DNA of 64,000 nucleotides. Origin: Streptomyces decoyicus (lineage in GTDB: Bacteria > Actinomycetota > Actinomycetes > Streptomycetales > Streptomycetaceae). Where the stretch lies: the NCBI RefSeq assembly GCF_019880305.1, contig NZ_CP082301.1:4898001-4962000 (forward strand), read 5' to 3'. Of the stretch, positions 50,552 through 60,090 are shown piece by piece. Made by a program: the position numbers and the translations under genes. Under the pieces are notes generated by a model. That model saw nothing but the letters and a program-made list of their open reading frames with translations, searched no databases and was not told the DNA's origin. Within the stretch, counting starts at the first letter, position 1. The number at the start of each line of letters is the position of its first letter.

Positions 50552-51484
50552 TCAGCTGGTGACGGCCATACCGTCGCGCAGCTGGGCCAGGCAGCGGGTG
50601 AGAAGGCGGGAGACGTGCATCTGGGAGATGCCCAGGGCTTCGCCGATCTGGGACTGCGTCATCTCCTGGCCGAAGCGCAGCTCCAGGATCTGCCGGTCGC
50701 GCTCTTCGAGCTGGTCCAGGAGGGGCGCCAGGGCGTGGAGGTCCTCGAAGAGTTCCATGTCCTGATCGCATTCGCCCAGCAGGTCGGCGAGCGGTGCGTC
50801 GTTGCCGTCGTCGTTGAGGGGCGCGTCGATGGAGGAGGCGTTGTAGCCGTTGGCGGCGACCTGGCCCTCGACGACCTCTTCCGCGGTGATGTCCAGATGC
50901 GCGGCGAGTTCGCAGACCTTGGGGTCACGGCCGAGTTCGTTGGCGAGATGCTCGTTGGCGCGGGCGAGGTCGACGCGCAGTTCCTGGAGACGGCGCGGAA
51001 CGCGCACGTCCCAGGTGGTGTCGCGGAAGAACCGCTTCATCTCGCCCGTGATGTAGGGGATGGCGAGAGTGGTGAACTCGACCTCACGGGAAAGCTCGTA
51101 GCGGTCGATGGCCTTGATCAGGCCGATCGTGCCGACCTGCATGATGTCGTCCATGTCGTCGCCGCGGTTGCGGAACCGGCGGGCGGCGTAGCGCACGAGC
51201 GAGAGGTTCATCTCGATGAGGGTGTTGCGCGCGTACTGGTACTCGTGCGTGCCCTCTTCCAGAGTTTCGAGCCGCTCGAAGAACAGGCGGGTCATCTCCC
51301 GGGCGTCGCGCGGAGCGAGCGTCTCGGGAGACTCGATCAGGGGGAGAGCCTCCGCCGGGGCCGGGGCCGGGGCCGGAGCCGGAGCCGGGGCCGGAGCCGG
51401 AGCGAGGGGCACCTCAGCCCTCGTCCCGCTTTCGTGCCCGATCCTTGTTGCCGTTGTGCTGTTGACGACCACGTCTGCTCCCAT
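50552..51484 (-). CDS. SigB/SigF-family sigma factor 2
   Basis: 310 residues from the ATG of MGADVVVNSTTATRIGHE. An Ala-Pro dipeptide run (residues about 28-42) precedes the core. Region 2 RNTLIEMNLSLVRYAARRFR and DDIMQVGTIGLIKAIDRYE, region 3 VPRRLQELRVDLARANEHL, region 4 EMTQSQIGEALGISQMHVSR. Paralogue of the factor at 43649 with near-identical promoter-recognition segments, so regulons may overlap. Confidence 0.94.
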   Translation of the reverse strand: MGADVVVNSTTATRIGHESGTRAEVPLAPAPAPAPAPAPAPAPAEALPLIESPETLAPRDAREMTRLFFERLETLEEGTHEYQYARNTLIEMNLSLVRYAARRFRNRGDDMDDIMQVGTIGLIKAIDRYELSREVEFTTLAIPYITGEMKRFFRDTTWDVRVPRRLQELRVDLARANEHLANELGRDPKVCELAAHLDITAEEVVEGQVAANGYNASSIDAPLNDDGNDAPLADLLGECDQDMELFEDLHALAPLLDQLEERDRQILELRFGQEMTQSQIGEALGISQMHVSRLLTRCLAQLRDGMAVTS

Positions 51485-51617
51485 CCGTACTTGTGCCGTG
51501 CCCCGTTCGAAGTGCGGATGCCCCGGGCTGTTCGGTACATGCACGTGGATCCGGTGGATCCGGAATGGTCCCGGGGGTGGGGGTTCGGTCCGGCTGGTGG
51601 GGAGCAAGGGCGTCGGC

Positions 51618-52064
51618 GTGCAAGAGGAGACAAGGGGGGCCGAGGTGGGACCGCGGAGACGTGTGCGGGAGGCTCTGCTGCGCCTCGGAGGGGACCGCCA
51701 TGCTCCCGAGGAGGACCTCGGCGGCGAGGTGCGTGCGGCCTTGCGTGAACTGGCCGCGAAGACGCTGGGCGGGCGCTGTCGTGCCGGGCTGGTCACGGTC
51801 GGCGGTGAGGAGGGCCGTACGGGCCGGAGCCTGGGCCTTCGTCCGGCGGACTACGACGTCGGGCTGCCGGACGTCCTCCTGCACGCCGACGGGAGCGCCC
51901 TTCCGCCTCAAGTACGGGAGAGCTGCCCGGCGCTGGTCCAGGAAGAGTGGGAAGCGGTGCTGCTGCTCTCCAAGCTCGTCCTCGTGGGACTCGAGTCGGA
52001 GGCCGGGCGGAGAACCGACGGGGCCCGGCCGCACCGGTGGGACGCGGCGGCAGCCGCGCCCTGA
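51618..52064 (+). CDS. Hypothetical protein divergent from sigma factor 2
   Basis: 148 residues from GTG (VQEETRGAEVGPRRRV). Helical N-terminal half HAPEEDLGGEVRAALRELAA, then a beta segment CRAGLVTVGGEEGRTGRS, and a C-terminal LVQEEWEAVLLLSKLVLVGL helix. No family recognised. Possibly a regulator or partner of the divergent sigma factor, by position only. Confidence 0.6.
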   Translation: MQEETRGAEVGPRRRVREALLRLGGDRHAPEEDLGGEVRAALRELAAKTLGGRCRAGLVTVGGEEGRTGRSLGLRPADYDVGLPDVLLHADGSALPPQVRESCPALVQEEWEAVLLLSKLVLVGLESEAGRRTDGARPHRWDAAAAAP

Positions 52065-52110
52065 GGGGGCCGGTGTCCGGCCGTTCGATGCGCGAGGCCC
52101 CCTGGGCCGT

Positions 52111-53544
52111 TCAACGCGCCGCGGGCAGCGTGACGGTGAAGGTGCTGCCCTCGCCCGGCGCGGTGCGTACGGTCACCGTGCCGGCGTGGGCTTCGGCGAT
52201 CGACTGGACGATGCTCAGGCCGAGGCCCGCGCCGCCGGCGGCCGGATCGCGGGACTCGTCGCCGCGGTAGAAGCGTTCGAAGATGCGGTCCGCGATGTCG
52301 GGAGCCATGCCGGGGCCTCGGTCGGCGACCGTCAGCTCCACCGTCCCGCCGGGCAGGGGGCGCGCCGCCACGGATATCGGTGTGCCGGGCGGGGTGTGGC
52401 GCAGGGCGTTGCTGAGGAGGTTCTGCAGCACCTGCCGGAGCCGGCCCTCGTCGCCGCGGGCGAAGACTTCGCCGTGCACCTCGACGGTGACCCCTCTGCC
52501 GGGGGCGCGGACGCGGGCGTCGGTGACGGCCTCGTCGGCGATCGTGCCGAGATCGACCGGTTCGCCGGCCAGCGGGCGGCCCAGGTCGAGGCGGGCGAGC
52601 AGCAGCAGCTCCTCGACCGTGGCGTGCATGCGGGCGGCCTCGCCCTCGATGCGTTGCATCGCCCGCTCGATCAGCTCGGGATCCTGGGCCAGACCGTGCA
52701 GATGCAGTTGGGCCCAGCCCCGGATCGTGGTCAGTGGTGTGCGCAGCTCGTGCGAGGCGTTGGCCACGAACTGCCGGAGCTGTTCCTCGGACCGCTGCCG
52801 TTCGTCGAAGGCCCGGTTGAGGGCGGTGCCGACCTCTCCCACCTCGGAGCAGGGCCGGGCGACCTCGATGCGCTGGTCGACGTCGCCGTCGGCGATCGCT
52901 GTCGCGGTGGCGGCCATGTCCCGCAACGGCCGCAGGCCCACGCGCAGGACGCCGCGGCTGAGGATCACGATGCCGCCGAGCGCGCCCAGGGTGGCGGCGG
53001 CATCGGCGCCGATCAGCCAGTACACGACGTCCTCGGCCGGCTGGAGACTCTTGGCGACCACGACCCTGCTGAACGGCTGGGGCGCGGTGCCCGGCGCGCG
53101 GCGGACCGTGGCGGGCCGGCCGATGGGGAAGCTCAGGGCGCGGTAGCGCGGTACGGGCGCTCCCCGGGCCGAGACGGTGAGGGTGTGCGCGGCGAATCCG
53201 TCCGGGACCGGGGCCGGCAGGTCGGGACGGGACCGGGGCTTCCCGTTGAGGTTCCGGCCCGGGGTCTGGGCGACCACCCGGCCGTGGTCGTCGACCAGCC
53301 CGATGTAGACGCCGTCGGGAATGAGGGTGTTGAGGCCGGCCTCGTCGACCGGGGCGGTCCGGTGGCGTACCCGGTCCTGAACGGTGTCGCGGGCCCTGGC
53401 GAGAGTGGCATCGGCGACATCGACGAGGTTGAGGCGCAGCCCGATCAGCGACACCGCGTTGACGGCCACCATGCCCCCGGCCGCCAGCAGGACGACCCCC
53501 ACCATCAGCCGGGCCCGCAACGAGCCGCGCCAGGCGCCGGCCAT
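52111..53544 (-). CDS. Sensor histidine kinase (HAMP type)
   Basis: 477 residues. TM1 RLMVGVVLLAAGGMVAVNAV, extracytoplasmic sensor about 40-175, TM2 LIGADAAATLGALGGIVIL, HAMP LRPLRDMAATATAIADGDVD, H box FVANASHELRTPLTTIRGWA, N box LQNLLSNALRHTPPG, G1 DRGPGMAPDI, F box IFERFYRG and G2 GGAGLGLSIVQ. ATG overlaps the stop of the response regulator (TGATG), so they form one operon. Signal unknown; divergent from the P450 operon. Confidence 0.94.
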   Translation of the reverse strand: MAGAWRGSLRARLMVGVVLLAAGGMVAVNAVSLIGLRLNLVDVADATLARARDTVQDRVRHRTAPVDEAGLNTLIPDGVYIGLVDDHGRVVAQTPGRNLNGKPRSRPDLPAPVPDGFAAHTLTVSARGAPVPRYRALSFPIGRPATVRRAPGTAPQPFSRVVVAKSLQPAEDVVYWLIGADAAATLGALGGIVILSRGVLRVGLRPLRDMAATATAIADGDVDQRIEVARPCSEVGEVGTALNRAFDERQRSEEQLRQFVANASHELRTPLTTIRGWAQLHLHGLAQDPELIERAMQRIEGEAARMHATVEELLLLARLDLGRPLAGEPVDLGTIADEAVTDARVRAPGRGVTVEVHGEVFARGDEGRLRQVLQNLLSNALRHTPPGTPISVAARPLPGGTVELTVADRGPGMAPDIADRIFERFYRGDESRDPAAGGAGLGLSIVQSIAEAHAGTVTVRTAPGEGSTFTVTLPAAR

Positions 53545-54284
53545 CACCCGTCTCCGGAGAGCCGCAGGCTGTAGCCGAAACCGCGCATCGTGTGGATCAG
53601 GGCGGGGTCCTGTGCGTCCACCTTCGCCCGGAGCCGGGACACCAGCTTCTCGACGACGCCCTCTCCGAAGTGGTGCTGCCACACGTGGTCCATGATCTGT
53701 TCTTTCGACATCACGTGGTCGGCGTTGACGAGCAGATAACGCAGCAGTTTGTACTCGGTCGGCGACAGCGCGATCAGCCGGTCCCCGCGCCGCACCCGCC
53801 TGCTGCGCTCGTCCACGGTCAGATCGGCGAACCGCAGCACCGGGCCGGCTTCCGCGGACCGGCCGGCCCGCCGCAACAAGGCGTGCACCCTGGCCAGCAG
53901 CTCGGGCAGGCTGAAGGGCTTGGTGAGGTAGTCGTCCGCGCCCATGGCGAAGCCCGTCACCCGGTCCTCGACGGAATCGCGTGCCGTCAGGAACAGCACC
54001 GGCAGCCGGGCCCCGTTCTCCACCAGCCGCCGGCACACGGTGAAGCCGTCCAGGTCGGGCAGCATGACGTCCAGGACCAGCAGATCCGGGAGCCGTGCCT
54101 CGTACGCGCGCAGGGCCCCGGCGCCGGACCCCGCGGTCGCCACCGTGTACCCCGCGAGGCTCAGGGTGGTCTCCAGCAGCTCCGTCATCCGCGGGTCGTC
54201 GTCCACGACCAGCAGCCGTTGCCCCTTCCCCCGGGGCAACGGTGCGTCACTCGTCGGCGGGGCGCAGGGCATGGCAGGCACCAA
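53544..54284 (-). CDS. OmpR-family response regulator
   Basis: 246 residues. Receiver: DDD near 27-29 (LLVVDDDPRMTE), phospho-Asp in LLVLDVMLPDLDG (near 72), Lys in DDYLTKPFSLPE; winged helix ends VEKLVSRLRAKVDA and TMRGFGYSLRL. An ATG four codons later is an alternative start. Its promoter region (54285-54477) is shared with the divergent P450 operon, its likely target. Confidence 0.94.
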   Translation of the reverse strand: MVPAMPCAPPTSDAPLPRGKGQRLLVVDDDPRMTELLETTLSLAGYTVATAGSGAGALRAYEARLPDLLVLDVMLPDLDGFTVCRRLVENGARLPVLFLTARDSVEDRVTGFAMGADDYLTKPFSLPELLARVHALLRRAGRSAEAGPVLRFADLTVDERSRRVRRGDRLIALSPTEYKLLRYLLVNADHVMSKEQIMDHVWQHHFGEGVVEKLVSRLRAKVDAQDPALIHTMRGFGYSLRLSGDG

Positions 54285-54477
54285 TCACGTCATGGAGTCT
54301 GCGACGACAACGAGCCGCCCCGGGCACCAGTTCCCCCGGGCGGCGTTCGTTCCCCGGGGCCGTGCGGAGGCGGTCAGGAAACGGTCAGGTTGTCGACCGG
54401 GACGGGTCAGCGGGGCCGGTTTCTCTTGAACCACGACATCGGCCCGAGCATCGTCCGTCGAGAAGCCTGGAGATCCC

Positions 54478-55173
54478 GTGGACCCTGCCGCACCTCACGA
54501 AGCCGGCGGTGCGGACGCCGTCCGGAGCGCCGTGCAGAACCGGCTGCGCGGCGCCGTGGTCGACATCGCGCCCGTTTTCGGATTCACCCTGACCTTCGCC
54601 CTCACCCATCGCCTCGGAGTCGCCCTCACGCTCGCCTTCGCCGCCGGCGCCGGCGTCTTCGTCTACCGCCTGATCCGCGGGGAGCCCGTATGGCGCGCAC
54701 TCGGAGTCCTCGGCCTCGTCTGCGTCCAGGGCGCGCTGGCCGCACGCACCGGACAGGCCACCACCTTCTTCCTCCCGCACCTGCTGCTGCACTGCGTGAT
54801 GGCCGTGGTGGCGCCGGTGCTGATCCTCCTCGGATGGCCGCCGTTGGGGCTGATGGTGGGGCTGCTCACGGGGGAGCGGACCGGCTGGCGGCGCTGCGCG
54901 GTGCGCCGCCGGGCCTTCGCCAAGGGCAGCCTGGTCCTCTTCACCGGAAACGTCCTGATGCTGGCCGTCCAGCTCCCGCTGTTCCTGTCCGGCCAGGCCG
55001 TCGCCCTCGGCTCGGTCGATGTCTTCGGGCCCCTCGTCTTCGCGCTCGGCGCGCTGTTGGGGTGGCGCGTCTACCGGCGCTCCGTCGGTGCGCACCGCTG
55101 CAGCCCGCCCCTGCGTGAAAGCGCCACTGCCGGCGCCGACCCTGCACACCCTCTGGAAAGGACCGTTCGATGA
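54478..55173 (+). CDS. DUF3159-family membrane protein
   Basis: 231 residues, GTG start with GGAGATC upstream. About five helices: IAPVFGFTLTFALTHRLGVA, LTLAFAAGAGVFVYRLI, LGVLGLVCVQGALAA, HLLLHCVMAVVAPVLILLGW and LGSVDVFGPLVFALGALLGW. Actinobacterial DUF3159 proteins have no firm function. Stop overlaps the P450 start (ATGA). Confidence 0.85.
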   Translation: MDPAAPHEAGGADAVRSAVQNRLRGAVVDIAPVFGFTLTFALTHRLGVALTLAFAAGAGVFVYRLIRGEPVWRALGVLGLVCVQGALAARTGQATTFFLPHLLLHCVMAVVAPVLILLGWPPLGLMVGLLTGERTGWRRCAVRRRAFAKGSLVLFTGNVLMLAVQLPLFLSGQAVALGSVDVFGPLVFALGALLGWRVYRRSVGAHRCSPPLRESATAGADPAHPLERTVR

Positions 55174-56384
55174 CCGACACCCGGCCCACCACCCGGACCC
55201 AGCCCGCCGCCAGGCCCCAGCCGACGGTGCGGACCTGCCCGTTCGACCCGCCGCGGGAGTACCGGACGCTGCGCGACGAGGACCCGATCGCGCCGGTGGC
55301 CTTCCCGGACGGTACGAACGGCTGGCTGGTCACCCGGCATGCGGACGTACGGGCGGTGCTGTCCGACCCGCGCTTCGGCGCCAACCGCCGGCCGGCGCGG
55401 GCCACCGCCCTGCCCGCCGGCACACCGGTGCCGCCGCCTCCGCCGGGGATGTTCCTCATGATGGACGCCCCGGAGCACACCCGGATCCGACGGCTGCTCA
55501 CCGGCCAGTTCACGGTGCGCCGGATGCGGCAGCTGGCCCCCGCGGTGGAGCGGATCGTCGCCGAGCACCTGGACGCGATGGCGTCCGCCGAGCAGCCGGT
55601 CGACCTCGTCCGGGCCTTCGCCCTGCCCATCCCCTCGCTGGTGATCTGCGAGCTGCTCGGCGTGCCGTACGAGGACCGTGCGGACTTCCAGCGGAATTCG
55701 AGCACCATGCTCAGGCTCGACGCGAGCCAGGAGGAGGTCCAGCAGGCCCACTTGGCGATGAACCGGCACATCCACGAACTGGTCCTCGCCAAGCGTGCCC
55801 GCCCCACCGACGACATCCTCAGCGGCCTGGTGCAGGAAGGCAGTCTCACCGACGAGGAAATGGCCGGTGTCGGGGCGCTGTTGCTGCTCGCCGGGCACGA
55901 GACCACAGCGAACATGATTGCGCTGGGCACCATGTGCCTGTTGGGCAACCCCGGCCAGCTGGCGGCGCTGCGCGCGGACGCCTCGCTGTGGGACAACGCC
56001 GTCGAGGAGCTTCTCCGCTACTTGACGATCATTCAGTTCGGCCTGCGGCGCGTGGCACGGGAGGACCTGGAGCTGGACGGCCACCACATCGAGGCCGGCA
56101 CCACGGTGCTCGCCTCCCTGACGTCGGGGAACCGCGACGCGGAACAGTTCCCCGGCGACCCCGACCAGTTGGACGTGCTCAGGAAGTACAGCCCGCACCT
56201 CGCGTTCGGGCACGGCGTCCACCAGTGCATCGGCCAGCAACTGGCCCGGGTGGAGATGAAGGCCGCGCTGTCCGCCCTTCTCGACCGGTTCCCCACCCTG
56301 CGGCTGGCCGTACCGGCGGACCAGGTGCCGATGCGCGACGACATGCTCATCTACGGCGTCCACGAACTGCCCGTGACCTGGTAG
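55170..56384 (+). CDS. Cytochrome P450 (CYP105-like)
   Basis: 404 residues. I-helix oxygen-binding AGHETTANM, K-helix ExxR in EELLRYL, and heme-ligand loop FGHGVHQCIGQQLAR with the axial Cys near 351. MDAPEHTRIRRLLTGQFTVR is the C-helix. CYP105-type enzymes hydroxylate antibiotics, terpenes or xenobiotics. Operon with its own 3Fe-4S ferredoxin and ferredoxin reductase, giving a complete class I electron chain; substrate not deducible. Confidence 0.95.
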   Translation: MTDTRPTTRTQPAARPQPTVRTCPFDPPREYRTLRDEDPIAPVAFPDGTNGWLVTRHADVRAVLSDPRFGANRRPARATALPAGTPVPPPPPGMFLMMDAPEHTRIRRLLTGQFTVRRMRQLAPAVERIVAEHLDAMASAEQPVDLVRAFALPIPSLVICELLGVPYEDRADFQRNSSTMLRLDASQEEVQQAHLAMNRHIHELVLAKRARPTDDILSGLVQEGSLTDEEMAGVGALLLLAGHETTANMIALGTMCLLGNPGQLAALRADASLWDNAVEELLRYLTIIQFGLRRVAREDLELDGHHIEAGTTVLASLTSGNRDAEQFPGDPDQLDVLRKYSPHLAFGHGVHQCIGQQLARVEMKAALSALLDRFPTLRLAVPADQVPMRDDMLIYGVHELPVTW

Positions 56385-56452
56385 CCGGCGCCCGCACAAC
56401 CGGCGGCACGGCTGCCACCCGACAACGCATCCGCAGGCAGAAGGGAATCTTG

Positions 56453-56647
56453 ATGAAGGTCATCATCGACGAGGACAAGTGCGTCGGCGCAGGTCAGTGC
56501 GTGCTGGCCGCCGAGGAGGTCTTCGACCAGCGGGAGGACGACGGCATCGTCGTCCTCCTGGACGCCGTCCCGTCCGAGGAGTTGCACTCCTCGGTGGAGG
56601 ACGCCGCGGCCCGCTGCCCGGCGCTGGCCATCGAGGTGCTGAAGTAG
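56453..56647 (+). CDS. [3Fe-4S] ferredoxin
   Basis: 64 residues. C10 and C16 in KCVGAGQC (second Cys of a 4Fe site replaced by Ala/Gly) and C54 in ARCPALAIEV bind a 3Fe-4S cluster. Electron donor to the adjacent P450. The stop shares one base with the reductase GTG (TAGTG). Confidence 0.95.
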   Translation: MKVIIDEDKCVGAGQCVLAAEEVFDQREDDGIVVLLDAVPSEELHSSVEDAAARCPALAIEVLK

Positions 56648-57846
56648 TGCCCGCGAGGGACCGGATCGTCGTGGTGGGTGCCTCGGCCGCGGGCCTCACC
56701 ACGGCCGAGGCCCTGCGGCGCGAGGGCTTCACCGGGACGCTGACCATGGTCGGCGAGGAACTGCGGCCCCCGTACGACCGGCCGCCGCTGTCCAAGCAGG
56801 TCCTGGCCGGTGAACGGGAACCGGAGACGACCGTGCTGCGCCAGGACGCGGACCTCCGGCGCCTGGCGCTGGACCTGCGCCTGGGCTGCCGGGCGACCGG
56901 CCTGGACCCGGCGACGCGCACCGTCATCCTCGCGGACGGGGACCGGCTGCGCTACGACGGCCTGGTCATCGCGACGGGGCTGCGGCCGCGGCGGCTGCCC
57001 TTCGGCCACGACCTGGCCGGTGTCCATGTGCTGCGCACCCTCGACGACGCCCTGACGTTGCGCACGCAGTTGCTGAGCGGCCCCCGGGTCGTGGTGATCG
57101 GCGCCGGATTCCTCGGCAGCGAGACCGCCGCCACCGCACGGGGGCTCGGCCTGGACGTCACGCTCGTCGATGTCGCGTCCACCCCGCTGGTCGGGCAAGT
57201 CGGCACCTGGGCAGGCGGGTTGGTGGCCGCTCTGCACCGGGACCACGGAGTCCGCCTGCGCATGGGACGCGGGGTCAGCGGCCTGACCGGCGAGCGCGGC
57301 CGGGTCACCGAGGTGGTGCTCGACGACGGGAGCCGGCTCCCCGCCGATGTGGTCGTGGTCGCGATCGGCTCGGTACCGGCCACCGACTGGCTGGCCGGCT
57401 CCGGCATCCCGCTGGGCGACGGGGTGCGCTGCGACAGCCAGTGCCGGGCCGCGCCCGGCATCTACGCGGCAGGGGACGTCGCCAACTGGCCGCACCCGGC
57501 CATCGGCGGTCGCGTCCGCCTCGAACAACGCACGAACGCCACCACACAGGCCCTGGTCGTCGCCAAGAACCTCCTCGCCGGTCCCGGGGAGGCGACGCCC
57601 TACGCGCCGGTCCCGTTCGGCTGGACCGATCAGTACGACGCCAAGATCCAGCTTCACGGCTGGTGTCCCCCCGGTGCGCGGGCCGAATGCGTCGACGGCG
57701 ACCCGGGGGCACGCAAGTTCGTCGCGCTCTACCGGGACCGCGGCCGCGTGGTGGGCGCGCTCGGCTGGAACAGCGCACGCGCCCTGCGCGAGTACCGCAG
57801 CCACATCGCCGGCGAGGCGGCGCCGCTCGCGACGGCGGAGGGCTGA
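56647..57846 (+). CDS. FAD-dependent ferredoxin reductase
   Basis: 399 residues. FAD motif VVVGASAAGLTTAEAL, NAD motif VVVIGAGFLGSETAATA and the second FAD motif GIYAAGDVANWP; C-terminal reductase domain with FGWTDQYDAKIQLHG. Resembles putidaredoxin/rubredoxin reductases that pass NADH electrons to small ferredoxins. GTG start overlaps the ferredoxin stop. Confidence 0.94.
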   Translation: MPARDRIVVVGASAAGLTTAEALRREGFTGTLTMVGEELRPPYDRPPLSKQVLAGEREPETTVLRQDADLRRLALDLRLGCRATGLDPATRTVILADGDRLRYDGLVIATGLRPRRLPFGHDLAGVHVLRTLDDALTLRTQLLSGPRVVVIGAGFLGSETAATARGLGLDVTLVDVASTPLVGQVGTWAGGLVAALHRDHGVRLRMGRGVSGLTGERGRVTEVVLDDGSRLPADVVVVAIGSVPATDWLAGSGIPLGDGVRCDSQCRAAPGIYAAGDVANWPHPAIGGRVRLEQRTNATTQALVVAKNLLAGPGEATPYAPVPFGWTDQYDAKIQLHGWCPPGARAECVDGDPGARKFVALYRDRGRVVGALGWNSARALREYRSHIAGEAAPLATAEG

Positions 57847-57854
57847 ACCGGAGC

Positions 57855-57902
57855 GCTGAACCGGCGAGGTGACGGGAGGCTGAACCGGCGAGGTGACGGG
57901 AG
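57855..57902. repeat. Two tandem 24-bp units
   Basis: GCTGAACCGGCGAGGTGACG plus GGAG, twice exactly, with a third decayed copy, directly after the reductase stop. Confidence 0.85.
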
Positions 57903-57983
57903 GCTGAACTGGAGGGGTGAAGGGGCCGGTGGGGGAAGGGTTTTGACGGGCGGGGGGAGGCCTACCGGCGTAAGTTCACCGGC

Positions 57984-59099
57984 ATGGTGACTTCGATGAC
58001 GCATGAGGATTACGAGCGGCGGATGGACCGGGCGGGCCGGGCCGCGGCCGACGCCGGGCTGGCCGGGCTGATCGTGACGCCGGGTCCTGATCTGGTGTGG
58101 CTGTGCGGCTACCGGCCACCCGCGGCCACCGAGCGGCTGACCGCCCTGGTGATCGAGCCGGGGCGGCGCTCGCGGCTGCTGGTGCCCGTACTGGAGTACC
58201 CGGACGCGGAGCTCTCCCCGGGGGCCCCGGCGCTGGAGGTGTCGGGGTGGACCGACGGATCGGAACCCTATGCGGAGGTCGCCAAGTGGGTGGATCCGCA
58301 AGGGCGTTACGGGGTGTCCGACTCGACCTGGGCGCTGCATCTGCTGGGGTTCCAGCGGTCGCTGCCGGGGACTGCGTACGCCGCGCTGACGGAGGTGCTG
58401 CCGATGCTGCGCGCCGTCAAGGACGCCCATGAGGTGGAGCGGCTGGCCGCGGCCGGGGCCGCCGCGGACGCGACGTACGAGGAGATCCTGCGGGTGCGCT
58501 TCGGCGGGCGGCGGGAAGTCGAGGTGGCGGCGGACCTGGCGCGGCTGCTGACCGGGCACGGGCACAGCCAGGTGGACTTCACGGTCGTCGGATCGGGCCC
58601 CAACGGCGCCAATCCGCACCACGAGGCCGGGGAGCGGGTCATCGAGGAGGGCGACATGGTCGTGCTCGACTTCGGCGGTCTCAAGGACGGGTACGGGTCG
58701 GACACCTCGCGGACCGTGCATGTCGGGGAGCCGGGCGCCGAGGAGCGCAAGGTGCACGACCTCGTGCGGGAGGCGCAGCAGGCGGCGTTCGAGGCGGTCC
58801 GGCCGGGCGTCGCGTGCCAGGACATCGACCGGGTGGCCAGGAAGATCATCAAGGCTGCCGGGTACGGCGAGTACTTCATCCACCGGACCGGGCACGGCAT
58901 CGGGGTGACCACGCACGAGCCGCCGTATCTGGTGGAGGGCGAGCATCTGCCGCTGGTGCCCGGGATGTGCTTCTCGATCGAGCCGGGGATCTATCTGCCG
59001 GGGCGGTTCGGCGTCCGGATCGAGGACATCGTGACGTGTACGGACTCGGGCGGGCGGCGGCTGAACCGGACGGCGCGGGAGATGGCGGTGGTGCGCTAG
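57984..59099 (+). CDS. M24-family Xaa-Pro aminopeptidase-like protein
   Basis: 371 residues. N-terminal creatinase-like domain (1-130), then the pita-bread catalytic domain with the five metal ligands: VLDFGGLKDGYGSDTSRTVH (two Asp), RTGHGIGVTTHEPP (His), FSIEPGIYLPG and GVRIEDIV (two Glu). Cleaves N-terminal residues before Pro, or acts on a related dipeptide. ATG at 57984 has no strong ribosome site; MTHEDYERR four codons later is possible. Confidence 0.9.
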   Translation: MVTSMTHEDYERRMDRAGRAAADAGLAGLIVTPGPDLVWLCGYRPPAATERLTALVIEPGRRSRLLVPVLEYPDAELSPGAPALEVSGWTDGSEPYAEVAKWVDPQGRYGVSDSTWALHLLGFQRSLPGTAYAALTEVLPMLRAVKDAHEVERLAAAGAAADATYEEILRVRFGGRREVEVAADLARLLTGHGHSQVDFTVVGSGPNGANPHHEAGERVIEEGDMVVLDFGGLKDGYGSDTSRTVHVGEPGAEERKVHDLVREAQQAAFEAVRPGVACQDIDRVARKIIKAAGYGEYFIHRTGHGIGVTTHEPPYLVEGEHLPLVPGMCFSIEPGIYLPGRFGVRIEDIVTCTDSGGRRLNRTAREMAVVR

Positions 59100-59260
59100 C
59101 GCCGGCCGGTCCGGCAAACGCGGGCCCGCGGCGTCCGGCACCCCGTCCGAAATCAGGGTTTGGGCAGGTCGGGCCCGTTGTCAGTGGTGTGGTCCACGAT
59201 GGGTTGCAGGCGTGGACAGGCACGGCGGACGGCCGCGGACGGCAGGAAGGCAGTGATCGC

Positions 59261-59929
59261 GTGGCAGGGCGCGGCAAGGAGACGGTGCGGGCGGTGCGGC
59301 GGCCGCAGGTGCGGTTGCCGGAGCTGACGGCGTACGACGGCGGGGAGCTGGAGGCCGAGGGGGATTACGACGGCCTGGAGTTCACCGGCGCCGACTGGGC
59401 GGGGCAGTCGGCGCGCGGCGCCCGCTTCATGGACTGCGCGCTGCGGCGGTGCACGCTCGACGAGACGGTGCTCGGGCGGGCGCGGATCATCGACAGTGTG
59501 CTGAGCGGGGTGCGCGGGGTCGGCACGGACCTCTCCCAGGCGTCACTGCGCGATGTGGAGGTGACGGAGGCCCGGCTCGGCGGGACGCAGCTGCACGGTG
59601 CGGTCCTGGAGCGGGTCGTGGTGCGCGGCGGGAAGATCGACTTCCCCAATCTGCGGCAGGCGAAGCTGCGCGATGTCGCCTTCGAGGGGTGTGTGCTGGT
59701 CGAGGCGGACTTCGCGGGGGCGGAGCTGGAGCGGGTGACGTTCGACGACTGCACCCTGGCCCGGGTCGATTTCTCCGAGGCGCGGATGAAGGACGTCGAT
59801 CTGCGGGGCGCGGCCGCGGTGGACATCGCGCGGGGGATCGAGCGGCTGTCGGGCGCGGTCATCAGCGCGTCCCAACTGCTCGACCTGGCCCCGGCGTTCG
59901 CGGCGCAGATAGGCGTACGGGTGGAGTGA
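59261..59929 (+). CDS. Pentapeptide-repeat protein
   Basis: 222 residues. From about residue 40, five-residue repeats A(D/N)LxX run through GLEFTGADWAGQSARGARFM, DLSQASLRDVEVTEARLGGT and ADFAGAELERVTFDDCTLAR, building a right-handed quadrilateral beta helix. Some members (Qnr, MfpA) mimic DNA and protect gyrase; others are of unknown function. GTG start with CAGGAAGG upstream. Confidence 0.85.
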   Translation: MAGRGKETVRAVRRPQVRLPELTAYDGGELEAEGDYDGLEFTGADWAGQSARGARFMDCALRRCTLDETVLGRARIIDSVLSGVRGVGTDLSQASLRDVEVTEARLGGTQLHGAVLERVVVRGGKIDFPNLRQAKLRDVAFEGCVLVEADFAGAELERVTFDDCTLARVDFSEARMKDVDLRGAAAVDIARGIERLSGAVISASQLLDLAPAFAAQIGVRVE

Positions 59930-60090
59930 GGGAACAGCCGGCGTACGGCGACGGCGCTCCCGTGCCGCGGCGAGTCCGCCACCGGGGTCCGCCGCCAGGG
60001 CCCGCCACCACCGGGGCCCGCCACCGGGGTCGCCCCCGGGGTCGCCGTATGCGGCGCGCGGCCGTGCGCACGCGGCCTGGCGGCCCGTGG

